11,736 bases of DNA from JBBKWG01 sp037968835 (GCA_037968835.1 JBBKWG010000279.1:1-11736); one strand, 5' to 3'; positions 1 to 7,084 are shown, counted from the first letter of the stretch. Program-made: numbers and translations. Notes: generated from the letters alone by a model not told the origin.

Positions 1-75
1 TGGCAGCCCGTAGGGGAATCGAACCCCTCTTTCCAGGTTGAAAACCTGGCGTCCTAACCGATAGACGAACGGGCC
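1..75 (-). tRNA. tRNA-Glu (anticodon UUC)
   Basis: Read on the minus strand this folds into a complete cloverleaf of 75 nt with an encoded 3' CCA (positions 3-1). The acceptor stem is GGCCCGT with ACGGGCT, the D stem GTCT with GGAC, the anticodon stem CCAGG with CCTGG around the loop TTTTCAA, and the T stem AGGGG with CCCCT around TTCGATT. The anticodon TTC reads Glu codons. In alphaproteobacteria Glu-tRNA(Glu) also feeds haem synthesis by the C4 route only in some groups, so only the translational role is claimed here. The first acceptor pair is G1-U72, a wobble. It lies downstream of recJ and has its own candidate promoter at 91-119. No terminator can be judged because the window ends at the CCA. 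Confidence 0.96.
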
Positions 76-90
76 AGCGCTGTGGAGGGC

Positions 91-119
91 TGTCTAGGCA
101 AAGTGATCGGCGAGGGCAA
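91..119 (-). promoter_or_regulatory. Candidate sigma70-type promoter of tRNA-Glu
   Basis: On the minus strand TTGCCC (119-114) and TAGACA (96-91) are separated by exactly 17 bases. A start about 7 bases after the -10 would fall near position 84, leaving a 5' leader of roughly 9 nt before the mature tRNA end at 75. The hexamers match the consensus at 4 of 6 and 3 of 6 positions, so position and spacing carry most of the support. Confidence 0.4.
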
Positions 120-156
120 GAAGATTTTTAGTTCCTGCGCTTGTGTTATTTCCGGT

Positions 157-1920
157 TCAGACGCTTGCCGCGCAAGCGTCTTCTAGACGAAGCTGCACGG
201 ACTTGCGACCGCCCCAATGGTTGATCTCTAGCCGGCCGGCCAGATGGAAGCGCCGACCGCCGTGTCCCGTCAGGCCGACCCCCAATGGTCCGTCGAAAGC
301 ACCGAACGAGATCGCATCGATTCGAGCGCCAAGCCCATCTCCGAACGTCAGTTTCAAATGTCCTGTCCCGACTTCACGGGTATGCAGAATGGACATGTCG
401 GGAAAGGCGAAACGTGGTGCAGGTGCGCTTTGTCCGAAGGGTCCAGCCGCCTCGATTTGGGTCAGCAACTCCGGGGTTGCAGCAGCGGGCATCAGGGTTG
501 CATCGATCCGGAGGTCTTTAGAAGCGCCGGTCCCCGAGCCCTGTTTGCCGAGCAATTCCGATAACCGTGTCATCGCGGCTTCAAGCTGATCTCTGGCAAC
601 CGTGAGACCGGCGGCCATCCGGTGTCCGCCGCCCTTCACCAACAGGCCCTCGATTGCAAGACGCTGGACGGCATGTCCAAGGTCCACCCCCGCGATGGAA
701 CGTCCCGAACCCTTGCCTTCAGCGCCCTCCAGCCCAATCACCACGGACGGGCGTCCTGTCAGTTCTTTCAGGCGGGATGCGACGATTCCGACAACGCCGG
801 GGTGCCAGCCTTCACCGGCCGCCCAGACCAGCGGAGCATCGAGCCCTCTCGCCTCGGCTTGTTCCAGTGCGGCCGCTCGGACCAACGCTTCGATATCGCG
901 TCGCTCCTTGTTCAGTTCGTCGAGTTTTTCGGCCAGTGATCGGGCTTCGTCGGGGTCTGTCGCAGCAAGACATCGTGCCCCGAGATCGGCCTTCCCGACG
1001 CGACCTCCGGCGTTGACGCGCGGCCCCAGTACATAGCCAAGATGATAGGCCGATGGCGGCGCATCCAATACCGCGACGTCGGCCAGCGCCGCCAATCCAA
1101 CGCGACGGCGCTGTCCCATGATCGCAAGTCCCTGCCGCACCAAAGCCCGGTTGACGCCAACCAAAGGCGCGACATCGGCGACTGTAGCAAGCGCCACGAG
1201 GTCCAGCATGTCGAGCAGGTTCGGGCCGGCCTTACCTTGGCTTTTCATTCGGCGGTTCGCATCGACCAGAACCAGAAAGACGACGGCAGCAGCGCAAAGA
1301 TGAGCCAGTTCCCCGCCTTCGTCCTGCCGGTTCGGGTTCACAGTCGCCAGGGCGTCCGGCAGCGTTTCGGCGCCAAGGTGGTGATCAATAATAACAACAT
1401 CAGCGCGGCTTGCCGCGGCGACCGCCTCAAAACTCAACGTGCCGCAATCGACGCAGATGATCAAATCGTGGTTGGATGCCAGTTCGGCCATAGCCTGCGG
1501 GTTGGGGCCGTAACCTTCGTCGATCCGGTCTGGCACGTACAGCGTTGCGGCCCGTCCTTGCTGGCCCAACCAGTCGAGCAGCAACGCGGCAGAGGCGCCC
1601 CCGTCGACGTCGTAATCCGCAAAGATCGCGATGCGTTCTTTTCTTGCGACGGCTGCGATCAGACGTTCGGCTGCCGGTTCCATGTCGCGCAATGTCATCG
1701 GATCGGGAAGTAGGTCCCTCAACGAAGGTGTCAGGTATTGATGCGCGCTGTCATTCGAAACACCCCGCGCGACCAGAACCCTGCACAGGGCATTAGGCAA
1801 ATCGGTCGCTTGTTCCATCGCCTCTGTCAGGCGCATTTCGTCTGATCCGGGTCCAACCCATCGCTTGCCGGTCAGCGAGTGGGATACTCCCAGGAAGTCG
1901 TGGCCGTCAGTTTCCGCCAC
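157..1920 (-). CDS. recJ: Single-stranded-DNA-specific exonuclease RecJ
   Basis: RecJ is a 5'-3' exonuclease on single-stranded DNA used in RecFOR recombination, mismatch and base-excision repair. The 587-residue product has the DHH-family layout. The DHH domain carries DYDVDG (102-107), VDCGT (157-161), the name-giving DHH (179-181) and GGRVGK (305-310). The DHHA1 domain carries GWHPGVVGIVASR (371-383) and GGGHRMAAG (430-438). The C-terminal OB-like domain spans about 470-587. The Asp and His motifs that bind the metals are all present. The start is GTG at 1920, one base after the glpX stop, chosen because the family-typical FLGVSHSLTG segment lies just inside it. No good Shine-Dalgarno is visible, so translation is probably coupled to glpX. 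The family's usual GNPEP-like stretch at the start of the OB domain reads QSAPAP here (497-502). Length is normal for alphaproteobacterial RecJ. Confidence 0.95.
   Translation of the reverse strand: MAETDGHDFLGVSHSLTGKRWVGPGSDEMRLTEAMEQATDLPNALCRVLVARGVSNDSAHQYLTPSLRDLLPDPMTLRDMEPAAERLIAAVARKERIAIFADYDVDGGASAALLLDWLGQQGRAATLYVPDRIDEGYGPNPQAMAELASNHDLIICVDCGTLSFEAVAAASRADVVIIDHHLGAETLPDALATVNPNRQDEGGELAHLCAAAVVFLVLVDANRRMKSQGKAGPNLLDMLDLVALATVADVAPLVGVNRALVRQGLAIMGQRRRVGLAALADVAVLDAPPSAYHLGYVLGPRVNAGGRVGKADLGARCLAATDPDEARSLAEKLDELNKERRDIEALVRAAALEQAEARGLDAPLVWAAGEGWHPGVVGIVASRLKELTGRPSVVIGLEGAEGKGSGRSIAGVDLGHAVQRLAIEGLLVKGGGHRMAAGLTVARDQLEAAMTRLSELLGKQGSGTGASKDLRIDATLMPAAATPELLTQIEAAGPFGQSAPAPRFAFPDMSILHTREVGTGHLKLTFGDGLGARIDAISFGAFDGPLGVGLTGHGGRRFHLAGRLEINHWGGRKSVQLRLEDACAASV
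159..181 (-). repeat. Perfect inverted repeat across the recJ stop codon
   Basis: Arms AGACGCTTGC (159-168) and GCAAGCGTCT (172-181) are perfectly complementary over 10 bp around the 3-base loop CGC. The repeat encodes the last recJ codons and includes two bases of its TGA stop. In recJ mRNA it would form a very stable hairpin at the 3' end. No T-run follows on the minus strand, so it does not look like a classical intrinsic terminator. It could act as a 3' stabilising or Rho-assisted end, or as a protein-binding dyad ahead of the tRNA gene. Confidence 0.6.
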
Positions 1921-1921
1921 T

Positions 1922-2887
1922 TCACGAAATCGGGTTGCGATATGTCATTCGCCGAAGTGAACCCGTCTTGGAGCGCATCAGAATTGTTTCCGCAGTCAGA
2001 TAGCCGGGTTCACGTTTGATACCGGGCAGAATCGATCCGTCCGTCACGCCGGTGGCCGCAAATATGACGTCGCCTGTTACCATGTCGTCGCGGGTATAGA
2101 CACGATCCAGATTCGTGATGCCGGCCTTTCGGGCGCGTTCGCGCTCGTCGTCGTTGCGAAACATGAGCCTGCCGAACATCTGGCCGCCCATGCATTTCAG
2201 CGCAGCAGCGGCAAGCACGCCTTCGGGCGCGCCACCGGCACCCATATACATGTCGATTCCGGTGCGTTCGGGTTCGGCGCAATGAATAACCCCGGCGACA
2301 TCCCCGTCGGTGATTAGCCGTATCGCGCAATCGGTGGTGCGAAGTTCTGCGATGATGTCCTCGTGACGAGGGCGTTCAAGGACGCAGACCGTAATATCGT
2401 GGGTAGAGCATCCCTTGGCGGATGCCAGTGCCGAGACTCGTTCTGCAGGGCTCATATCCATGGTGACGACGCCGCGGCGAAAGCCCGGGCCGATTGCCAG
2501 CTTGTCCATATAGACGTCAGGTGCGTGAAGCATAGACCCGCGCGGGCCCATGGCGATGACGGCCAGCGCATTCGGCATGTCCTTCGCCGTCAGGGTGGTG
2601 CCTTCCAACGGGTCGAGGGCGATGTCGACCTCTGGTCCCTGTCCGGTTCCGACCTTTTCGCCGATGAAAAGCATCGGGGCTTCATCGCGCTCGCCTTCGC
2701 CGATGACGACTACGCCCTTGATGTCGAGCTTGTTCAGTTGGGTCCGCATCGCATCGACCGCGGCCTGATCGGCGGCTTTCTCGTCGCCGCGACCTATCAA
2801 TCCGGCTGAGGCGAGAGCGGCGGCCTCGCTGACGCGGGCAAGCCCGAGCGAAAGCATCCGGTCGTAGAATTCAATCGTATCGGCCAT
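1922..2887 (-). CDS. glpX: Class II fructose-1,6-bisphosphatase
   Basis: GlpX hydrolyses fructose 1,6-bisphosphate to fructose 6-phosphate for gluconeogenesis in the cytoplasm; in some alphaproteobacteria class II enzymes also hydrolyse sedoheptulose 1,7-bisphosphate. The 321-residue product has the family's metal- and substrate-binding motifs: GEGERDEAPML (63-73), DPLEGTT (92-98), GAGGAPEGV (216-224) and TGVTDG (279-284). The frame stays open far upstream through the antisense strand of purA, but the true start is ATG at 2887. There the conserved N-terminus MADTIEFYDRML begins, and AAGGAA (2898-2893) sits 5 bases ahead as ribosome binding site. The stop is 1 nt from the recJ GTG, so the two form an operon. 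It is divergent from purA across a 177-bp control region. In relatives I recall homoserine dehydrogenase often precedes glpX; here it does not. Confidence 0.95.
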   Translation of the reverse strand: MADTIEFYDRMLSLGLARVSEAAALASAGLIGRGDEKAADQAAVDAMRTQLNKLDIKGVVVIGEGERDEAPMLFIGEKVGTGQGPEVDIALDPLEGTTLTAKDMPNALAVIAMGPRGSMLHAPDVYMDKLAIGPGFRRGVVTMDMSPAERVSALASAKGCSTHDITVCVLERPRHEDIIAELRTTDCAIRLITDGDVAGVIHCAEPERTGIDMYMGAGGAPEGVLAAAALKCMGGQMFGRLMFRNDDERERARKAGITNLDRVYTRDDMVTGDVIFAATGVTDGSILPGIKREPGYLTAETILMRSKTGSLRRMTYRNPIS

Positions 2888-2915
2888 GACTTTTCCTTGT
2901 CGCGAAGCTGCCTTG

Positions 2916-2944
2916 GTCCTACTCGGGCAACTCGGTCGCGGCAA
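2916..2944 (-). promoter_or_regulatory. Weak candidate promoter of glpX-recJ
   Basis: On the minus strand TTGCCG (2944-2939) and TAGGAC (2921-2916) are 17 bases apart, about 30 bases ahead of the glpX ATG. The -35 matches 4 of 6 and the -10 only 3 of 6, so this is the best spacing available rather than a convincing promoter. Confidence 0.25.
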
Positions 2945-2974
2945 GTGACTTTGCGGGCGCCTCATTGCGCCATC

Positions 2975-3013
2975 TGCCGCACTACACCGCTGCATTTGCG
3001 GTTTCACGCGGCA
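2975..3013. repeat. Nested inverted repeat in the glpX/purA divergent region
   Basis: Outer arms TGCCGC (2975-2980) and GCGGCA (3008-3013) enclose inner arms ACCGC (2986-2990) and GCGGT (2998-3002), with 5 unpaired bases on each side between outer and inner arms and a 7-base centre (2991-2997). The symmetry is about one point near 2994. Equal spacing on both sides suits an operator for a dimeric or tetrameric regulator, but a transcribed hairpin cannot be excluded. No specific regulator is recognised. Confidence 0.45.
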
Positions 3014-3030
3014 AGGACAGCCGCTATACC
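3002..3030 (+). promoter_or_regulatory. Candidate promoter of purA
   Basis: TTTCAC (3002-3007) and TATACC (3025-3030) are 17 bases apart. A start near 3037 would give a leader of about 28 nt carrying the GAGGAA ribosome binding site (3053-3058). The -35 is poor and overlaps the right half of the nested inverted repeat at 2975-3013, which would allow repression if that repeat is an operator. Confidence 0.3.
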
Positions 3031-3064
3031 GACGCCTGTTTGGCACGACACAGAGGAATCCGGG

Positions 3065-4357
3065 ATGGCGAATGTTGTGGTTGTCGGCGCTCAGTGGGGC
3101 GACGAAGGCAAAGGCAAAATCGTCGATTGGTTGAGCGAGCGCGCCAGCGTCATTGCCCGGTTTCAAGGCGGTCACAATGCGGGGCACACGCTGGTTATCG
3201 ACGGCGAAGTCTACAAACTGTCGCTTCTGCCATCGGGGATACTTCGCGAGGGCAAGCTCAGCGTTATCGGCAACGGGGTTGTGCTTGATCCGTGGGCGTT
3301 GGTGTCCGAGATCGAAAAGATCGCCGGGCAGGGCGTGACTGTGACCCCCGACAACCTGATGATCGCCGAGAACGCGCCGCTCATTCTGCCGCTCCACGGC
3401 GAACTCGACCGCGCGCGGGAGGCTCAGCTTTCGGTGGCCAAGATCGGCACCACTGGGCGCGGCATTGGTCCGGCGTATGAAGACAAGGTGGGGCGGCGCG
3501 CCGTTCGGGTTGCCGATCTTGCGGATCGCGCGACGTTGGAGGCTCGGGTCGACCGCGCCCTTGTTCACCACGACGCGCTGCGGCGCGGGCTTGGGCTTGA
3601 GCCGGTGGATCGCGACGGATTGATGGCGGCGCTGGAAGAGATTGCACCGAAGATCCTGCCGTTCGCCGGACCTGTCTGGAAGGTCCTGAACGAAAGACGC
3701 CGCGCCGGTGAGCGAATTCTGTTCGAGGGGGCGCAAGGCTCATTGTTGGACGTCGACTTCGGCACTTACCCATTTGTCACATCGTCGACCACACTCAGCG
3801 GGATGGCGGCGACCGGGACGGGCGTTGGTCCGGGGTCGATAGACTTCGTTCTGGGCATTGTGAAAGCCTATACGACGCGTGTCGGCGAAGGGCCGTTTCC
3901 GTGCGAGTTGTTCGACGAGATCGGCGAACATCTGGCCCGCGTAGGTCGCGAAAAGGGCACGGTCACCGGGCGGGCGCGGCGTTGCGGCTGGTTCGACGCC
4001 GTGCTGGTGCGTCAGACCTGCGCGTTGTCGGGCGTGAACGGGATCGCGTTAACCAAGATGGACGTTCTGGACGGGCTTCAGGAACTGAAGATTTGCGTCG
4101 GCTATGAACTGGACGGAGAAACGCTGGATTATCTGCCGACTGCCGCCGAAAAACAGGCGCGGGTGGTGCCGATCTACGAGACGATGAAAGGATGGTCCGA
4201 AAGCACGGCCGGAGCACGGAGTTGGGCAGAACTTCCAGGTGAAGCGGTAAAATATGTGCGCCGGATCGAAGAGCTGATCCAATGCCCCGTCGCGATGCTT
4301 TCAACTTCGCCCGAGCGGGAAGATACGATCCTCGTGACCGATCCGTTTGCCGACTGA
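3065..4357 (+). CDS. purA: Adenylosuccinate synthetase
   Basis: PurA joins IMP and aspartate at the expense of GTP to make adenylosuccinate, the first committed step to AMP. The 430-residue product carries the GTP-binding loop and catalytic Asp in GDEGKGK (12-18, Asp13), the catalytic His in GGHNAGHT (35-42, His41), the IMP-loop signature GIGPAYEDK (133-141), TRVGEGPFP (271-279), the aspartate-loop arginines in TGRARRCGW (301-309) and the guanine-binding KMD (331-333). Length matches the family. The frame is open well upstream, but ATG at 3065 is chosen because the protein family begins MANVVVVGAQWG and GAGGAA (3053-3058) lies 6 bases before it. It is cotranscribed and overlaps with the DUF2842 gene (TGATG). 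It diverges from glpX across a region holding a nested inverted repeat. Confidence 0.97.
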   Translation: MANVVVVGAQWGDEGKGKIVDWLSERASVIARFQGGHNAGHTLVIDGEVYKLSLLPSGILREGKLSVIGNGVVLDPWALVSEIEKIAGQGVTVTPDNLMIAENAPLILPLHGELDRAREAQLSVAKIGTTGRGIGPAYEDKVGRRAVRVADLADRATLEARVDRALVHHDALRRGLGLEPVDRDGLMAALEEIAPKILPFAGPVWKVLNERRRAGERILFEGAQGSLLDVDFGTYPFVTSSTTLSGMAATGTGVGPGSIDFVLGIVKAYTTRVGEGPFPCELFDEIGEHLARVGREKGTVTGRARRCGWFDAVLVRQTCALSGVNGIALTKMDVLDGLQELKICVGYELDGETLDYLPTAAEKQARVVPIYETMKGWSESTAGARSWAELPGEAVKYVRRIEELIQCPVAMLSTSPEREDTILVTDPFAD

Positions 4358-4578
4358 TGGCCCTTTCATGGAAAGCGAGGCGGCGTTGGGCCCTGGTGAT
4401 CCTTCTGATCGGGTTGCCGCTTTACATTGTCGTATCAATTACGATCTTCAACTGGCTTGGACGCCCCAACCTTTGGGTCGAATTGCTGATATATATCGCC
4501 CTCGGCATCGTCTGGGCGCTACCGTTCAAGGCAGTTTTCAAGGGCGTCGGGAAGCCAGACCCGGACGCCGAGAATTGA
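4357..4578 (+). CDS. DUF2842 family small inner-membrane protein
   Basis: This 73-residue protein matches what I know of DUF2842, a family of short membrane proteins found mainly in alphaproteobacteria with no assigned function. A basic start (KARRR, 6-10) precedes transmembrane segment 1 (about 11-33). A short linker with an Asn-Trp-Leu-Gly-Arg-Pro turn leads to transmembrane segment 2 (about 40-58), ending in the family-like ALPFKAVFKGVG (54-65) and an acidic tail. The basic N-terminus suggests both ends face the cytoplasm. The ATG shares its A with the purA stop (TGATG) and has no visible Shine-Dalgarno, so translation should depend on ribosomes finishing purA. The frame is open further upstream inside purA, but that part is out of frame with PurA and not family-like. 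The link to purine synthesis is positional only. Confidence 0.85.
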   Translation: MALSWKARRRWALVILLIGLPLYIVVSITIFNWLGRPNLWVELLIYIALGIVWALPFKAVFKGVGKPDPDAEN

Positions 4579-4608
4579 ATCGTGTGAAGTCGAAAAGAGA
4601 TCATTTTC

Positions 4609-4625
4609 TGACGAAGGCTCCGTCA
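4609..4625. terminator. Possible bidirectional terminator hairpin between convergent genes
   Basis: TGACG (4609-4613) and CGTCA (4621-4625) form a perfect 5-bp stem with a 7-base loop in the 80-bp gap between the DUF2842 stop and the convergent lipoprotein stop. T-runs are short and distant: CAGTTTAA on the plus side and TTTT about 12 bases away on the minus side. The placement is right but the hairpin is weak. Confidence 0.3.
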
Positions 4626-4658
4626 AACAGTTTAACGCATTTTCGAGCGGCCCACCTA

Positions 4659-5276
4659 TTATCTGCGTTCGACGTTCCAGTCTCCGTCAGAGAAACTCAA
4701 ATCACCGCGATCCGGTCCCGCCGTCCAGTCGAATTCGCTTTCGTGATCGCCAAAGGCGGCGCGCGGCGCGGTTCCGACAAATGTGCCGAATGTCGAATCT
4801 GTTCCAAAATCTGCGCGTCGTATCCCCTGCGAAAAAGTACCTGAACCGGTGAAGTCGAGGTTCGCCGTACCTCCCACATTCGTAATATTGCCGTTCACCG
4901 TCGCCGACCCCGATGGGGACGTGAAGCCGCTGAGGTCGGTGACCATATTGGTGATGCTTCCAGTCAGCGTGCGGGAGTTGAAATTCGTATTGAGACGGAG
5001 GTCCGCGTAATATTCCAGATCCGGTCCCGTCGGGAAGCCAGACGAGACATCGAACCCGTGAATGAAACCCTTGTAAGTCGCCGTGCCGCCAGGGAGATCG
5101 GCGAAATCGGTCGTCCCTTGATTGACCAGTATATCATCGACGCGGGCGACGAGGTTGGCCTCGGCATCGACGGTTTCACTGAACGTCCGACCAAGTTGTC
5201 CCGCACCGCTTCCGCCGCAGGCTGCAAGGGCGAGGAGCGTGCCGACTATACCAGACAGATGGAGTGCGTTCGTCAC
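4659..5276 (-). CDS. Predicted secreted lipoprotein of unknown function
   Basis: The 205-residue product starts with a short hydrophobic signal and a lipobox (LALAAC, Cys20), followed by a Gly/Ser-rich linker (CGGSGAGQ). It is therefore probably lipid-anchored, and exported through Sec. The mature part (30-205) is rich in Gly, Thr, Ser, Asn, Asp and Phe, has no further Cys, and reads as alternating beta strands. Two similar strand motifs, GTATYKGFIHGF (64-75) and FGTFVGTA (163-170), with a C-terminal acidic stretch, recall the small beta-barrel of transferrin-binding-protein-like or Slam-type surface lipoproteins, but the likeness is only suggestive. The start is GTG at 5276: GGGGGA lies 7 bases before it, whereas the in-frame ATG at 5291 has no ribosome binding site. 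The coding frame ends with two adjacent stops (TAA TAG). It stands alone on the minus strand, downstream of pyrG and convergent to purA-DUF2842. Function not recognised. Confidence 0.75.
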   Translation of the reverse strand: MTNALHLSGIVGTLLALAACGGSGAGQLGRTFSETVDAEANLVARVDDILVNQGTTDFADLPGGTATYKGFIHGFDVSSGFPTGPDLEYYADLRLNTNFNSRTLTGSITNMVTDLSGFTSPSGSATVNGNITNVGGTANLDFTGSGTFSQGIRRADFGTDSTFGTFVGTAPRAAFGDHESEFDWTAGPDRGDLSFSDGDWNVERR

Positions 5277-5283
5277 TTCAGAA

Positions 5284-5289
5284 TCCCCC
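5284..5289 (-). promoter_or_regulatory. Ribosome binding site deciding the lipoprotein start
   Basis: GGGGGA on the minus strand (5289-5284) is 7 bases upstream of the GTG at 5276-5274 but overlaps the in-frame ATG at 5291-5289, which it could not serve. A GATAAT hexamer (5301-5296) just upstream could be a -10 element giving a very short leader, though no matching -35 is seen. Confidence 0.6.
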
Positions 5290-5431
5290 ATAAGAATTAT
5301 CCGAAGACAAGACGCGCATCGGTGGCATTTTGTTCCCGCAGGAAGCGCGCATTACACGATGGGAAGGTGCCGATCAAAAAAAGTGCCATTTCCGGCGTTA
5401 CCTTCGCGTAGATCCGGCAGCAATTACAGCA

Positions 5432-7075
5432 TCAAACCAACCGCTCCACCTCGACCGCCGCCTTGACGAATCCCTCGAACAGTGGGTGCGGCGCGAAAGG
5501 TTTCGACTTTAGCTCCGGATGAAACTGCACGCCGATAAACCACGGGTGGTCCTGCCATTCGACGATCTCGGGAAGGCGATTGTCTGGTGACATGCCCGAG
5601 AAGCACAGGCCGGCTTTCTCCAGTTTGTCGCGGTACTTGATATCGACTTCGTAGCGGTGGCGGTGGCGTTCCTCGATGACCGTGTTGCCGTAGACACCCG
5701 CAACCTTCGAGCCTGCCTTGAGGTGCGCGGTGTAGGCGCCAAGGCGCATCGTGCCGCCCTTGTCGTCGTCCACCTTTCGCGTTGTCATGTGGTTGCCCTG
5801 CACCCATTCTTTCAGGTGATAGACCACGGGTTCGAACCGTTTGCCGCCCGCTTCGTGGTCGAATTCCTCCGATCCGGCGGTTTCGATGCCGGCGATGTTG
5901 CGCGCGGCTTCGATCACCGCCATCTGCATGCCGAGACAGATACCGAGATAAGGAATTTTGCGCTCGCGGGCGAACTGCGCGGCCTTGATCTTGCCCTCGG
6001 TTCCGCGTTCGCCGAAGCCGCCGGGCACGAGAATGGCGTGGAAACCTTCAAGATAGGGGGCGGGGTCTTCGCGTTCGAAGATTTCGGCGTCGATCCATTC
6101 AGCGCGCACGCGCACCCGGTTGGCCATTCCGCCGTGGGTCAGCGCCTCGGCAATTGATTTGTAGGCGTCTTCAAGTTGAGTGTATTTGCCGACGATGGCG
6201 ACGCGCACTTCGCCTTCGGCTTTTTCGATCCGTTCCTGCACATCAAGCCAGCGATCAAGTTTGGGCTTCGGCGCGGGTGATATCTGGAACGCGTCTAGCA
6301 CTGCCTGATCCAGTCCTTCGCGGTGATAGGCGAGCGGGGCCTCGTAGATCGACTTGAGGTCGGGTGCGGCTATCACGTCTTCCTTGCGAACGTTGCAGAA
6401 CAGGGCGATCTTCTCGCGCTCTTTTTCGGGGATCGGTTTGTCGGAGCGGCAGACCAGCACGTCAGGCGCAAGGCCGATGGAGCGGAGTTCCTTGACCGAG
6501 TGTTGGGGCGGTTTGGTCTTCAATTCGCCCGACGCAGCCATCCACGGAAGCAGTGTCAGGTGCACGAACAGGCACTGTCCGCGTGGCTGCTCTTGGGCGA
6601 ACTGGCGGATGGCCTCGAAAAACGGCAGGCCCTCGATGTCGCCGACGGTGCCGCCAATCTCACAAAGCATGAAGTCGACCTCATCTTCGCCAATGTGGAT
6701 GAAGTCCTTGATTTCATTGGTGACGTGGGGAATGACCTGAATGGTTTTTCCGAGGTAGTCGCCGCGACGCTCCTTTTCCAGCACGTTGGAATAAATGCGG
6801 CCCGAGGAGACTGAATCGGTCTTGCGCGCGGCAACCCCGGTGAAACGCTCGTAATGGCCGAGGTCGAGATCGGTTTCCGCGCCGTCGTCGGTTACGAATA
6901 CCTCGCCGTGTTCGAACGGGCTCATCGTGCCGGGGTCGACGTTGAGGTAGGGGTCGAGTTTGCGCAGGCGCACGGAATAGCCGCGGGCCTGCAGCAGCGC
7001 TCCGAGTGCGGCCGAGGCGAGGCCTTTCCCGAGCGACGAAACGACGCCGCCGGTGATGAAAACGAACCTTGCCAT
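5432..7075 (-). CDS. pyrG: CTP synthase
   Basis: PyrG makes CTP from UTP, ATP and glutamine, the last step of de novo pyrimidine nucleotide synthesis. The 547-residue product has an N-terminal synthetase domain (about 1-270) with the P-loop-like SSLGKG (13-18), DDGAETDLDLGHYERF (63-78) and EIGGTVGDIEG (139-149). The C-terminal class I glutamine amidotransferase domain (about 290-547) has PGGFGERG (351-358), the nucleophile in GICLGMQ (Cys380) and the His-Glu pair in FHPE (518-521). Length is normal for the family. ATG at 7075 is chosen over upstream starts because MARFVFITGGVVSSLGKG is the family N-terminus and GGGGGA (7090-7085) precedes it by 9 bases. It follows secG on the same strand with a 169-bp gap that appears to hold its own promoter and a structured leader that could mask this ribosome binding site. 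Confidence 0.97.
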   Translation of the reverse strand: MARFVFITGGVVSSLGKGLASAALGALLQARGYSVRLRKLDPYLNVDPGTMSPFEHGEVFVTDDGAETDLDLGHYERFTGVAARKTDSVSSGRIYSNVLEKERRGDYLGKTIQVIPHVTNEIKDFIHIGEDEVDFMLCEIGGTVGDIEGLPFFEAIRQFAQEQPRGQCLFVHLTLLPWMAASGELKTKPPQHSVKELRSIGLAPDVLVCRSDKPIPEKEREKIALFCNVRKEDVIAAPDLKSIYEAPLAYHREGLDQAVLDAFQISPAPKPKLDRWLDVQERIEKAEGEVRVAIVGKYTQLEDAYKSIAEALTHGGMANRVRVRAEWIDAEIFEREDPAPYLEGFHAILVPGGFGERGTEGKIKAAQFARERKIPYLGICLGMQMAVIEAARNIAGIETAGSEEFDHEAGGKRFEPVVYHLKEWVQGNHMTTRKVDDDKGGTMRLGAYTAHLKAGSKVAGVYGNTVIEERHRHRYEVDIKYRDKLEKAGLCFSGMSPDNRLPEIVEWQDHPWFIGVQFHPELKSKPFAPHPLFEGFVKAAVEVERLV

Positions 7076-7084
7076 GGATGGATA

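Noticed and set aside
1042..1713. A 223-codon plus-strand open frame opposite recJ
   Set aside because: It is fully within recJ on the opposite strand, with no recognisable motif; a codon-bias shadow is the simpler explanation.
2897..3064. N-terminal extension of purA by 56 codons
   Set aside because: PurA proteins begin at MANVVVVGAQWG, and GAGGAA is correctly placed for the ATG at 3065.
2888..3736. An open frame extending glpX upstream to 604 codons on the minus strand
   Set aside because: The extra part is antisense to purA and the divergent promoter region, has no family similarity, and a clear ribosome binding site and conserved N-terminus mark the ATG at 2887.
4592..4607. GAAAA/TTTTC inverted repeat after the DUF2842 gene
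   Set aside because: A 5-bp A/T-only stem of this kind is expected by chance and has no G+C core.
5376..5396. T-run of seven after a hairpin downstream of pyrG on the minus strand
   Set aside because: The stem is only 3 bp (GCC with GGC), too weak for a credible intrinsic terminator despite the good T-run; left as unassigned intergenic sequence.
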